Source of the DNA: CAUPWF01 sp964369775
GTDB taxonomy: Bacteria; Bacillota; Clostridia; Lachnospirales; Lachnospiraceae
NCBI GenBank assembly: GCA_964369775.1
Contig: CAYJHQ010000009.1
Coordinates: 16,585-80,584 of the forward strand
Reading direction: 5' to 3'
Length of the DNA stretch: 64,000 nucleotides
Shown here: in pieces, positions 43,165-51,292 of the stretch
Layout: every line of letters begins with the position of its first letter
Numbering within the stretch: the stretch's first letter is position 1
Notes under the pieces: model-generated
Database searches by the model: none
The model's input: the letters and a program-made list of their open reading frames with translations, nothing else
What the model was told of the DNA's origin: nothing
Position numbers and translations under genes: made by a program

Positions 43165-44013
43165 ATGGCATTAGTTACATCAAAAGAGATGCTTTTAAAA
43201 GCGAGAAATGAAGGATATGCAGTAGGGGCGTTTAACGCAGAGAACATGGAAATGGTGAAGGCAATTATTATGGCAGCAGAAGAGATTAACGCACCAGTTA
43301 TCATACAGACAACACCTTCTACAATCCGTTATGGAACAAGCAAAACGTATGCAGGGATTGTTAAAGCAGAAGCAGAGGCGGCAAAAGTACCAGTGGCACT
43401 TCACCTTGACCATGGAAGTAGCTATGAATTGGCCATGCAGTGTATGGAAGACGGATATACATCTATTATGATAGATGGATCGGGAGAAGAGTTTGAAGGA
43501 AATATTGCAGTGACACAAAAAGTAGTAGCAGAAGCAAAAAAAGCAGGAATTCCAGTAGAAGCTGAACTTGGAAAAGTTGGTGGAAAAGAAGATGATTTAG
43601 AAGTGGAAGTAGATACAAATACAGATGTCAATGAAGCAGTAGAATTTGTGATGCGTACAGAGATTGATTCATTAGCGATTGCAATCGGAACAGCACATGG
43701 GTTTTATGTAGGAACTCCAGTACTCGATAAAGAAAGATTATCAGCAATTGCAAAACTTGTTGATATTCCATTGGTATTACATGGAGCATCTGGAATCAGT
43801 GATGAAGATGTAAGTGATTGCGTAAACAGAGGAATTTCAAAAGTGAACTTTGCAACAGAACTTAGAGTAGCATATACAGATGCATTTAAGAAATTATATC
43901 AAGAAGAGCCAGACACTTTTGATCCTAAGGCATATGGAAAAGTAGGGATGGAAGCAGTGAAAAACCTAGTTGTAAATAGAATGAAAGTATGTGGTTGTGA
44001 AAATAAAGCATAG
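43165..44013 (+). CDS. Class II fructose/tagatose-bisphosphate aldolase family protein
   Basis: A 282-residue class II, Zn2+-dependent aldolase. Metal-binding motifs are HLDHGSS (about residue 82), GTAHGFY and LHGASGI; NFATELR closes the barrel. The length and sequence are closer to the GatY/KbaY group than to glycolytic FbaA. The start is ATG 43165 with TAGGAGG 10 bases upstream; ATG 43156 is too close to that site. It would release dihydroxyacetone phosphate from a ketose phosphate made by the kinases in the same operon. The true sugar is unknown. Confidence 0.85.
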   Translation: MALVTSKEMLLKARNEGYAVGAFNAENMEMVKAIIMAAEEINAPVIIQTTPSTIRYGTSKTYAGIVKAEAEAAKVPVALHLDHGSSYELAMQCMEDGYTSIMIDGSGEEFEGNIAVTQKVVAEAKKAGIPVEAELGKVGGKEDDLEVEVDTNTDVNEAVEFVMRTEIDSLAIAIGTAHGFYVGTPVLDKERLSAIAKLVDIPLVLHGASGISDEDVSDCVNRGISKVNFATELRVAYTDAFKKLYQEEPDTFDPKAYGKVGMEAVKNLVVNRMKVCGCENKA

Positions 44014-44033
44014 AGTATGAACGGAGTGATGAG

Positions 44034-45542
44034 ATGAGAGAATTGTTATTGGGTATCGATATAGGAACGAGTGCTTGTAAGGTTGCCGTCTTTAACAGAG
44101 AAGGAGATGTAATCGGATCGGCCACTGGTGATTATCCAGTTTATTATCCTAAGCCAGGTTGGGTCGAACAAGATCCAGATGAGTGGTGGGAAGCGGTTTG
44201 TAAAGCGATTAAGCAGATGCTAGCAGAATATAAGATTAGTCCAGAGGAGATTAAAGGTGTAGGGATAGATGGGCAGAGTTGGTCAGCGATTCCAATTGAT
44301 AAGGATGGAAAAGTACTCGCGAATACACCGATTTGGATGGATACCAGGGCAAGTGATATCTGTAAGCGCCTTAATGAAACCATAGGAGAAGATAAGATAT
44401 TTGGGTTGGCTGGAAATTCAATGCAACCATCCTATACTACGCCAAAGATTCTATGGTATAAGGAAAATATGCCAGATATTTACACTAAGATATACAAGAT
44501 ATTGCAATCAAATTCATTTATAGCATATCGTTTGACAGGTGTATGCTCGCAAGAGATGTCGCAAGGATATGGTCTACACTGCTTTGATATGAAAACAGGA
44601 ACTTGGAATAAAGAGATGTGCGATAAGTTAGGCTTTCCATTTTCATTCCTTTCAGATATTTATCAATGCCATGATGTGGTTGGAGTAGTAACAAAAGCAG
44701 CTGCTGATCAATCAGGGCTATTGGAAGGGACAAAAGTTGTTGCAGGAGGACTAGATGCCGCTTGTGGAACACTAGGAGCAGGAGTGCTTCATGCAGGTGA
44801 AACACAAGAGCAAGGAGGTCAAGCAGGTGGAATGAGTATCTGCATTGACCAATATGCAGCAGACCCAAGACTGATCCTCAGCTATCACGTAGTACCGGAT
44901 AAATGGTTGTTGCAAGGTGGAACCGTTGGTGGCGGCGGAGTAATGCGATGGATGGAAAAAGAATTTGGCCAATACGAGAGAGAAGTTGCAAAAGAAGGCG
45001 GAGCTTCGTCATTGGTTCAGTTCAACACGATTGCAGAAAAAATAGAACCAGGATGTGATGGGCTTGTATTCTTGCCATATATGTCAGGAGAGCGTTCGCC
45101 GATTTGGGATCCAGATGCAAAAGGCGTATTCTACGGTTTAGATTTTAGTAAGACAAAGGCTCACATGATTCGTGCAGGTATGGAAGGTGTGGCATTTGCC
45201 CTGAAGCATAATTTAGATATTGGAGAGCAGACAGGAGCATATGTAGAAGAGTTATTAGCAATGGGTGGTTCTGCAAATTCACTGTTGTGGACACAGATTA
45301 AATCAGATATTACAGGAAAGCCGATTACAGTGCCTTCTTCAGATACAGCGACTACACTTGGGGCGGTTATTTTAGCAGGCGTAGGAGTAGGAATGTATGA
45401 AAGTTTTGAGGAAGCAGTAAAATTAACAGTGAAAAAGACGAGACATCATGAACCAAATATGGATAATCACGAGAAGTATCAGAAAAATTATGAGATTTAT
45501 CTAGAGCTATATGAAAAGTTGAAAGACACAATGAAAAAATAG
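44034..45542 (+). CDS. FGGY family carbohydrate kinase (xylulokinase-like), copy 1
   Basis: A 502-residue sugar kinase with the ATP-binding start LLGIDIGTSACKVAVF, a substrate loop GVGIDGQSWSAIPID and the FGGY domains (GCDGLVFLPYMSGERSPIWDPDAKG; AMGGSANSLLWTQIKSDI). It resembles xylulokinases, but the usual SGQMHG of XylB is DGQSWS here, so the sugar may be different. It follows the aldolase by 20 bases, consistent with phosphorylating the ketose that the aldolase splits. Confidence 0.85.
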   Translation: MRELLLGIDIGTSACKVAVFNREGDVIGSATGDYPVYYPKPGWVEQDPDEWWEAVCKAIKQMLAEYKISPEEIKGVGIDGQSWSAIPIDKDGKVLANTPIWMDTRASDICKRLNETIGEDKIFGLAGNSMQPSYTTPKILWYKENMPDIYTKIYKILQSNSFIAYRLTGVCSQEMSQGYGLHCFDMKTGTWNKEMCDKLGFPFSFLSDIYQCHDVVGVVTKAAADQSGLLEGTKVVAGGLDAACGTLGAGVLHAGETQEQGGQAGGMSICIDQYAADPRLILSYHVVPDKWLLQGGTVGGGGVMRWMEKEFGQYEREVAKEGGASSLVQFNTIAEKIEPGCDGLVFLPYMSGERSPIWDPDAKGVFYGLDFSKTKAHMIRAGMEGVAFALKHNLDIGEQTGAYVEELLAMGGSANSLLWTQIKSDITGKPITVPSSDTATTLGAVILAGVGVGMYESFEEAVKLTVKKTRHHEPNMDNHEKYQKNYEIYLELYEKLKDTMKK

Positions 45543-45553
45543 GAGGTAGTATT

Positions 45554-46603
45554 GTGAAAGCAGGAGTTGTACATGCAAGAGAAGATATCAGATACGAAGA
45601 AATCGAAACACCAGTTCCAAAGAAAGGCGAAGTACAAATTAAAGTAAAGTATACAGGAATCTGTGGTTCGGATATTCCAAGGGTAATTGAAGATGCTTGT
45701 CATTTTTATCCAAATGTATTGGGACATGAATTTTCAGGAACAGTATCTATGGTAGGAGAAGGTGTGACTTCTCTAAAAGTAGGAGATAGAATTGCAGGGG
45801 TACCACTTGTACCATGTTTACAATGTGCAGATTGCCAAAGCGGAGATTATGCGTTGTGTAAACACTACAGTTTCATCGGGTCGAGACAATTTGGTAGTTT
45901 TGCAGAATATGTAGTAGTGCCAGAAAAAAATGCTGTAAAATTCGAAGAAGAGGTAAGCTTTGAGCAAGGGGCGTTTTTTGAACCAGCAACAGTAGCTCTT
46001 CATGGACTACAAAGAGTTCCTTACGAAGGTGGAAAGACAGTGGCGGTTTTAGGCGGCGGAACTATCGGGTTGCTAGTGATGCAGTGGGCAAAGATTTTTG
46101 GGGCAAAGAAAGTTGTAGTATTTGATATTGCAAATGAAAGATTAGAACTTGGAAAGAGACTTGGAGCAACAGAGGGAATTAACACATTAGAAGAAGACTT
46201 CATACAACAGGCAATGGATGTTACAGATGGGAAAGGGTTTGATTACGTATACGAGACAGCTGGAAATACAATCACTATGAAAATGGCATTTAAATTAGCT
46301 GCCAACAAAGCACAAGTTTGTTTTGTTGGAACACCAACAAAAGAATTGTCATTTTCAGTGGAAGAGTGGGAAGCGATGAACCGTAAGGAGTTTACACTCA
46401 CTGGCTCATGGATGTCATATAGTGCACCATTTCCAGGAAAAGAATGGGAACTTACAGCCCATTACTTTAAGACAGGGCAGTTGAAGTTTGATGATTCATT
46501 TATTTATAAGAAAATACCGCTAAGTAAAATAGATTCAGCATTTGAGATGTATAAGACACCAGGAGCAGTAAAAGGGAAATTATTAATCGATAGTGAAGCG
46601 TAA
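45554..46603 (+). CDS. Zinc-dependent polyol dehydrogenase, GatD-like
   Basis: A 349-residue medium-chain dehydrogenase. The catalytic zinc site is CGSD...GHEFSG, the structural zinc is held by CLQCADCQSGDYALC, and the NAD loop is VLGGGTIGLLV. It resembles galactitol-1-phosphate 5-dehydrogenase and sorbitol dehydrogenases. The start is GTG 45554 with AGGAGG upstream. It probably oxidises a sugar alcohol, or its phosphate, to a ketose. No PTS is present, so the free polyol is a more likely substrate than galactitol 1-phosphate. Confidence 0.83.
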   Translation: MKAGVVHAREDIRYEEIETPVPKKGEVQIKVKYTGICGSDIPRVIEDACHFYPNVLGHEFSGTVSMVGEGVTSLKVGDRIAGVPLVPCLQCADCQSGDYALCKHYSFIGSRQFGSFAEYVVVPEKNAVKFEEEVSFEQGAFFEPATVALHGLQRVPYEGGKTVAVLGGGTIGLLVMQWAKIFGAKKVVVFDIANERLELGKRLGATEGINTLEEDFIQQAMDVTDGKGFDYVYETAGNTITMKMAFKLAANKAQVCFVGTPTKELSFSVEEWEAMNRKEFTLTGSWMSYSAPFPGKEWELTAHYFKTGQLKFDDSFIYKKIPLSKIDSAFEMYKTPGAVKGKLLIDSEA

Positions 46604-46616
46604 AAGGAGACCTAAG

Positions 46617-47909
46617 ATGCACCCATTACAAGAAATGATCGAAAAGCGTAAAGTAGGAGAAAATGCAGGAATACCATCGTATTGTACAGCTAATGAGTTA
46701 GTATTGGAATTAGTTTTAGAGAGAGCAAGAGATTTAAATATACCTACGTTAATTGAAGCAACGGCAAATCAAGTGAATCAATTCGGCGGGTACACGGGGA
46801 TGAAACCTGCAGACTTTTATGAATTTGTAATGACAATTGCAAAACGAGTTGGATGTGCAAAAGAATTGATTATCTTAGCGGGAGACCACTTGGGACCACT
46901 TACATGGGTTGGAGAATGTGAAAAAGATGCTATGGTAAAGTCAGAAGAACTAGTTTATCAATATGCATTAGCAGGGTTTACAAAGATACATTTAGACACA
47001 TCTATGAAACTTGCAGATGATGACAAAGACACAATGTTAGAGACAGAAGTAATTGCAAGAAGAGGGGCAAAGCTTTACAAAGCTGCGATGAAGGGCTATG
47101 AAGAGCGTAAGGCAAAAGATGCAACAACTCCTCGTCCAGTCTATGTAATCGGTAGTGAAGTTCCAATTCCAGGAGGAGCAACAGAGGAGGAAGAAGGAAT
47201 CACAGTAACAAAACCAGAGGATTTTGCACAGACAGTTGATACCTATAAAGCCGTATTTAAAGAAGAAGGAATCGAAGAGGCGTGGAATGATGTTATTGGA
47301 GTAGTGGTTCAACCTGGAGTTGAATTTGGTGATAATCAGATTTTTATGTATGAGCCAAAGGACGCAGTAGCACTTTGTGAAAAGAAAAATGAATATCCAG
47401 AGATTGTATTTGAGGGGCATTCTACAGATTATCAGACAAAAGAGTGCCTAGCAGATATGGTAAGAGATGGAATTGCAATCCTAAAAGTAGGACCAGCTCT
47501 TACATTTGGATTAAGAGAAGCATTGTTTTCGCTTTGTAAGATAGAAGAGGAACTTGTAGATGAGAATCGTTCCAACTTTATTGAAGTGCTAGATAAAGTG
47601 ATGGTAGATAATCCAAAAGATTGGGCAAAACATTATCATGGAACAGAAAAACAAAAAGCGTATGCGCGAAAGTATAGTTTCTCAGATCGAGCTAGATATT
47701 ATATGGGAAATCCAGCAGTGGTAAAATCGATGGAGTTGTTATTTGAAAATCTATCCAAAGTAGAGATACCAATTACAATCATTCATCAGTATATGCCGAT
47801 TCAATATGGAAAAGTGTTAGCGGGTGAATTAGAAAAAACACCAAGAGAGTTGGCAAAATCAGGAGTAATGGTCTTTGTAGAAGATTATGAATATGCAGTA
47901 AGTAAATAA
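46617..47909 (+). CDS. GatZ/KbaZ-like protein (class II aldolase non-catalytic subunit family)
   Basis: A 430-residue member of the GatZ/KbaZ family, recognised by IPSYCTANELVLELVLERA, IEATANQVNQFGGYTGM, LAGDHLGPLTW and KVGPALTFGLREALF. In E. coli such proteins stabilise the tagatose-bisphosphate aldolase GatY/KbaY, and a GatY-like protein is three genes upstream. The start is ATG 46617, after AAAGGAG; an earlier in-frame ATG lies inside the previous gene. Some members are suspected to be enzymes in their own right. Confidence 0.85.
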   Translation: MHPLQEMIEKRKVGENAGIPSYCTANELVLELVLERARDLNIPTLIEATANQVNQFGGYTGMKPADFYEFVMTIAKRVGCAKELIILAGDHLGPLTWVGECEKDAMVKSEELVYQYALAGFTKIHLDTSMKLADDDKDTMLETEVIARRGAKLYKAAMKGYEERKAKDATTPRPVYVIGSEVPIPGGATEEEEGITVTKPEDFAQTVDTYKAVFKEEGIEEAWNDVIGVVVQPGVEFGDNQIFMYEPKDAVALCEKKNEYPEIVFEGHSTDYQTKECLADMVRDGIAILKVGPALTFGLREALFSLCKIEEELVDENRSNFIEVLDKVMVDNPKDWAKHYHGTEKQKAYARKYSFSDRARYYMGNPAVVKSMELLFENLSKVEIPITIIHQYMPIQYGKVLAGELEKTPRELAKSGVMVFVEDYEYAVSK

Positions 47910-47946
47910 AGAACAAATAAAAAACAAAATTTAGGAGGACGAAAGA

Positions 47947-48951
47947 ATGGAAGTAGTTAGTCAAAGTATTTTACCGAAGAAAAAGTTGTACACAGGAGAA
48001 GAGATACCTTGTGTGGGAATGGGAACATTTGGATCAGACAGATTTACAGCAGAGCAGGTATCAGAAGCGGTAGCAGGAGCGATTCGCTGTGGATATCGTA
48101 TGTTTGACTGTGCAGCTTGTTACAAAAATGAGCACTTGATTGGAGAGGTGTTTAAAACAGCACTTGACGAAGGTGTGGTAGAGCGTAAAGATTTATTTAT
48201 CATGACAAAAGTATGGAATGATATGCACGATAGAGTAGAAGAAGCTTGTCTAAAATCAATTGAAGATTTACAGTGTGAATACGTGGATATGTATTTCATC
48301 CACTGGCCTTTCCCTAACTACCATGCACCAGGATGCGATGTAGATTCAAGAAACCCAGACTCTAAACCATTTAGCATTGAACAATTCGTGAATACATACC
48401 GTCAAATTGAAGCTTTAGTAGAAAGAGGATTAGTTAAGAATATCGGAATATCTAATATGACAATTCCTAAGATGGAAGGTGTATGGGAGCATTTGAAAAT
48501 CAAACCTGCAGCTTGCGAAATGGAGATACATCCTTGTTTCCAACAAGAAGAATTATTCAACTATTTAGTTGAAAAAGAAGTGTTGCCAATTGGATTTATG
48601 CCAATCGGATCACCAACAAGACCAGAGCGAGATATGGCACCAGAAGATGTTGCAGATATTCAATTACCAGAGATGAAGAAGATTGCAGAAAATCATGGAA
48701 TTCATCCTGCAGTTGTAGCACTTAAGTGGGCATACCAAAGAGGACAAATTCCGATTCCGTTTTCTGTTCATGAGGTAGAGTACGTAAGCAACTTAAAGTG
48801 TATGACAGAAGACCCATTGACGGATGAAGAGATGGCGATCATTAAGACATTAGAAAAAAATAATCGCTTAGTAAAAGGTCAAGTATTCCTATGGGAAGGT
48901 GCTAAAGATTGGCATGATTTATGGGATGAAGAAGGATTTATAGTAAAATAA
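47947..48951 (+). CDS. Aldo/keto reductase
   Basis: A 334-residue aldo/keto reductase. The tetrad is visible: Asp and Tyr in MFDCAACYKNE, Lys in MTKVW and His in FIHWPFP; GISNMTIPKME follows. NAD(P)H-dependent reduction of an aldose, or oxidation of a polyol, is expected. It differs from the E. coli broad-specificity enzymes by an insert near residues 122-135 (HAPGCDVDSRNPDS). A stem-loop lies directly after the gene. Confidence 0.88.
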   Translation: MEVVSQSILPKKKLYTGEEIPCVGMGTFGSDRFTAEQVSEAVAGAIRCGYRMFDCAACYKNEHLIGEVFKTALDEGVVERKDLFIMTKVWNDMHDRVEEACLKSIEDLQCEYVDMYFIHWPFPNYHAPGCDVDSRNPDSKPFSIEQFVNTYRQIEALVERGLVKNIGISNMTIPKMEGVWEHLKIKPAACEMEIHPCFQQEELFNYLVEKEVLPIGFMPIGSPTRPERDMAPEDVADIQLPEMKKIAENHGIHPAVVALKWAYQRGQIPIPFSVHEVEYVSNLKCMTEDPLTDEEMAIIKTLEKNNRLVKGQVFLWEGAKDWHDLWDEEGFIVK

Positions 48952-48956
48952 ATAAA

Positions 48957-48986
48957 AAGGGCGGAGAGTGAAAACTCTTCGTCCTT
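48957..48986 (+). repeat. Intercistronic hairpin after the aldo/keto reductase
   Basis: A 13-bp stem with two G-T pairs (48957-48969 with 48974-48986) and a GAAA tetraloop. No T-run follows, so it is more likely an mRNA-stability element than a terminator. Confidence 0.6.
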
Positions 48987-49007
48987 AATTGGCAGATAGG
49001 AGAGTGC

Positions 49008-50489
49008 ATGATGAAATTTTATATAGGAATTGATCTTGGAACATCAGGTGTAAAAGCCCTTCTTATGAGGGAAGATGGCAAAGTATTAGGTACTGCTTAT
49101 AGAGGTTATGACATTATTAAAGAGCAAACAATGTACGCAGAACAAAATATGGAATTGCTGTGGCAGGAGACAACTAGCGTATTGAAAGAATTGGTAGAAA
49201 AGTATCCTCAAGAGAGTAGTCTAGTAGATGGAATCAGCTATTCAGGTCAGATGCATGGCTTAGTAGTCGTTGACAAGGAAGGGAATCTACTTAGAAATGC
49301 CATAATCTGGGCAGATCAAAGAAGTGAAGAACAGATTAGACATATCTATGAAATCATAGGAGAGGGAAGGTATAAAGAAAAGATAGGGAATGCGCTTAGT
49401 ACAGGGTTTATGATAACTTCTCTAATGTGGATTAAAGAAAACGAACCAGATATATTTGAGCGTATTGGGAAAATACTGTTACCAAAAGACTATATTCGCT
49501 ATATGATGTGCTCAGAAATTGGAACGGATGTGTCAGATGCTTCTAGTGGCGCAATTTTTGATATAGAAAACGGAGATTGGGCATGGGATTTTATTGAACA
49601 ACTTGATATGCCAAAAGATATTTTTCCGAAAGTTTCCTATTCTTTGGAAGTAGCAGGGAAACTTTCGGCAGGCTGTGCAAAGAAGACTGGATTGAGAGAA
49701 GGTATCAAGATAGCGTATGGTGGTGGTGATACGTTGATGGTGGGAGTTGGAAACGGAATTGTAAAACCAGGAATCCTTGCAACGAACATCGGTACATCAG
49801 CACAAGTATCTACTGCGATTGATAAAGCGGCTTGGGATTCATCATTTAGAACGAATACATTTTGTCATGTGGACAGAGAGTTGTGGCTATTAATGGGAGC
49901 GCACCTAAGTGGTGGTGTTGCACTGAAGTGGATGAAAAATCAGATATTAGAAGAAGCGGATTATGATGAGATGACAGACCTTGCAAGCAAAGTAGAGCCA
50001 GGATGCGAAGGGCTAGTGTTTCTTCCATATCTAAGTGGGGAGCGGACACCTTATAACAATCCAAATGCGAGAGGAATATTCTTTGGACTATCGCTAAAAC
50101 ACGAGAAATCTCATATGATTCGAGCAACGATGGAAGGGATTGTATATACATTGAAGCAATCACTAGAGATTATGGAGGAGCTTGGAGTAAAGTATGAGCG
50201 TGTTATTGCTTCGGGTGGTGGAGCTAGAAGCGATTTGTTTTTACAGATGCAAGCAGATATTTTAGGAAGAGAAATCTATACCAATTCAGAGAGTGAACAA
50301 GGCTGCGTAGGAGCTGCGATTACGGCAGCTATAGCATCAGGTGCATATGAAAGCTATGAAGAGGCGTGCAAAAAAATCGTTAGATGGAGCGAGAAAGTGA
50401 TTAAGCCAAACAAAGAGATGCAGAAAAAATACGAAAAATCCTACCAGATATTCAAACAACTATATGTAAAGAATGAGTCTTTATTTTAA
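49008..50489 (+). CDS. FGGY family carbohydrate kinase (xylulokinase-like), copy 2
   Basis: A 493-residue kinase with the classical xylulokinase loop YSGQMHGLVVVD near residue 80, the start YIGIDLGTSGVKALLM, and VFLPYLSGERTPYNNPNARG. Among the three FGGY kinases here it looks most like true D-xylulokinase. The start is ATG 49008 or 49011, after AGGAG. It directly precedes the activase and divergent GRE, so it may phosphorylate either the substrate or product of that enzyme. Confidence 0.87.
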   Translation: MMKFYIGIDLGTSGVKALLMREDGKVLGTAYRGYDIIKEQTMYAEQNMELLWQETTSVLKELVEKYPQESSLVDGISYSGQMHGLVVVDKEGNLLRNAIIWADQRSEEQIRHIYEIIGEGRYKEKIGNALSTGFMITSLMWIKENEPDIFERIGKILLPKDYIRYMMCSEIGTDVSDASSGAIFDIENGDWAWDFIEQLDMPKDIFPKVSYSLEVAGKLSAGCAKKTGLREGIKIAYGGGDTLMVGVGNGIVKPGILATNIGTSAQVSTAIDKAAWDSSFRTNTFCHVDRELWLLMGAHLSGGVALKWMKNQILEEADYDEMTDLASKVEPGCEGLVFLPYLSGERTPYNNPNARGIFFGLSLKHEKSHMIRATMEGIVYTLKQSLEIMEELGVKYERVIASGGGARSDLFLQMQADILGREIYTNSESEQGCVGAAITAAIASGAYESYEEACKKIVRWSEKVIKPNKEMQKKYEKSYQIFKQLYVKNESLF

Positions 50490-50519
50490 ACCAAAGCATT
50501 AAAAGATGAGGAAAATAGA

Positions 50520-51281
50520 ATGAAAATATTTCAAAAGGGCTTTAATTACTCACAAGATGGGCCTGGAAATCGGCTAGTGCTTCACTTGCAAGGGTGTAAT
50601 ATGAAATGTCCTTGGTGTGCAAATCCAGAGGGGATGGATGTCAATGGAGTCTATATGGATGAAGGAGAACTAAAGGGAAAGCGTTGGTCGTATACAGAGA
50701 GCACAATCGAGGAATTGGTAGAAGAAATCGAATCTTGTAGGTTAATGTTCTACGACGGTGGAGGGATTACATTTTCAGGAGGAGAAGCAACGCTTCAATT
50801 TGATGAGCTAAAAGAAGTACTTTTGCAAGTGAAAAAGCGAGGGATTCACACTGCTATCGAAACAAATGGGAGTCATCCAAGATTTTTAGAACTTCATGAT
50901 TTGGTAGATTATTTTATTATTGATTGTAAGCAATACGATGAAGAAAAGCACAGGAAACACACGGGAATTTCAAATAAAATAATTAAGAAAAATATCATAG
51001 ATACCTGTAAAAATAAAAGCAGAGTGCATGTTAGAATTCCTTTAATAGGAGGGGTCAATGACTCAAGTCAGGATCTGTTGGAGTTTGTAGATTTTGCAAA
51101 GGTAATACAAGGTGAGAATGTTACTTTTGAGGTGATTACTTATCATGAGTACGGGAAAGTGAAATGGGGAAAGTGCGGATATGAGTACCAGATGGATGAA
51201 ACTGCACATGTAGGTGTAGAGAAAGCTAACAAGCTAAAAGAGTCGTTAATAGAGTGTGGCGTAAAGTATATAGGAACATAA
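50520..51281 (+). CDS. Glycyl radical enzyme activase, short form
   Basis: A 253-residue radical SAM activase. The cluster motif is CNMKCPWC (about residues 26-33), DGGGITFSGGEATLQ is the SAM-binding region, and no ferredoxin insert is present. This is the PFL-activase-like size class, unlike the two 315-residue activases in clusters A and B. It lies 11 bases before the divergent GRE and is expected to act on it. Confidence 0.9.
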   Translation: MKIFQKGFNYSQDGPGNRLVLHLQGCNMKCPWCANPEGMDVNGVYMDEGELKGKRWSYTESTIEELVEEIESCRLMFYDGGGITFSGGEATLQFDELKEVLLQVKKRGIHTAIETNGSHPRFLELHDLVDYFIIDCKQYDEEKHRKHTGISNKIIKKNIIDTCKNKSRVHVRIPLIGGVNDSSQDLLEFVDFAKVIQGENVTFEVITYHEYGKVKWGKCGYEYQMDETAHVGVEKANKLKESLIECGVKYIGT

Positions 51282-51292
51282 GGAGTAGTGAA

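Noticed and set aside
43165..44013. Glycolytic fructose-bisphosphate aldolase
   Set aside because: Operon context with FGGY kinase, GatD-like and GatZ-like genes, and GatY/KbaY-like sequence, make a catabolic ketose-phosphate aldolase more likely.
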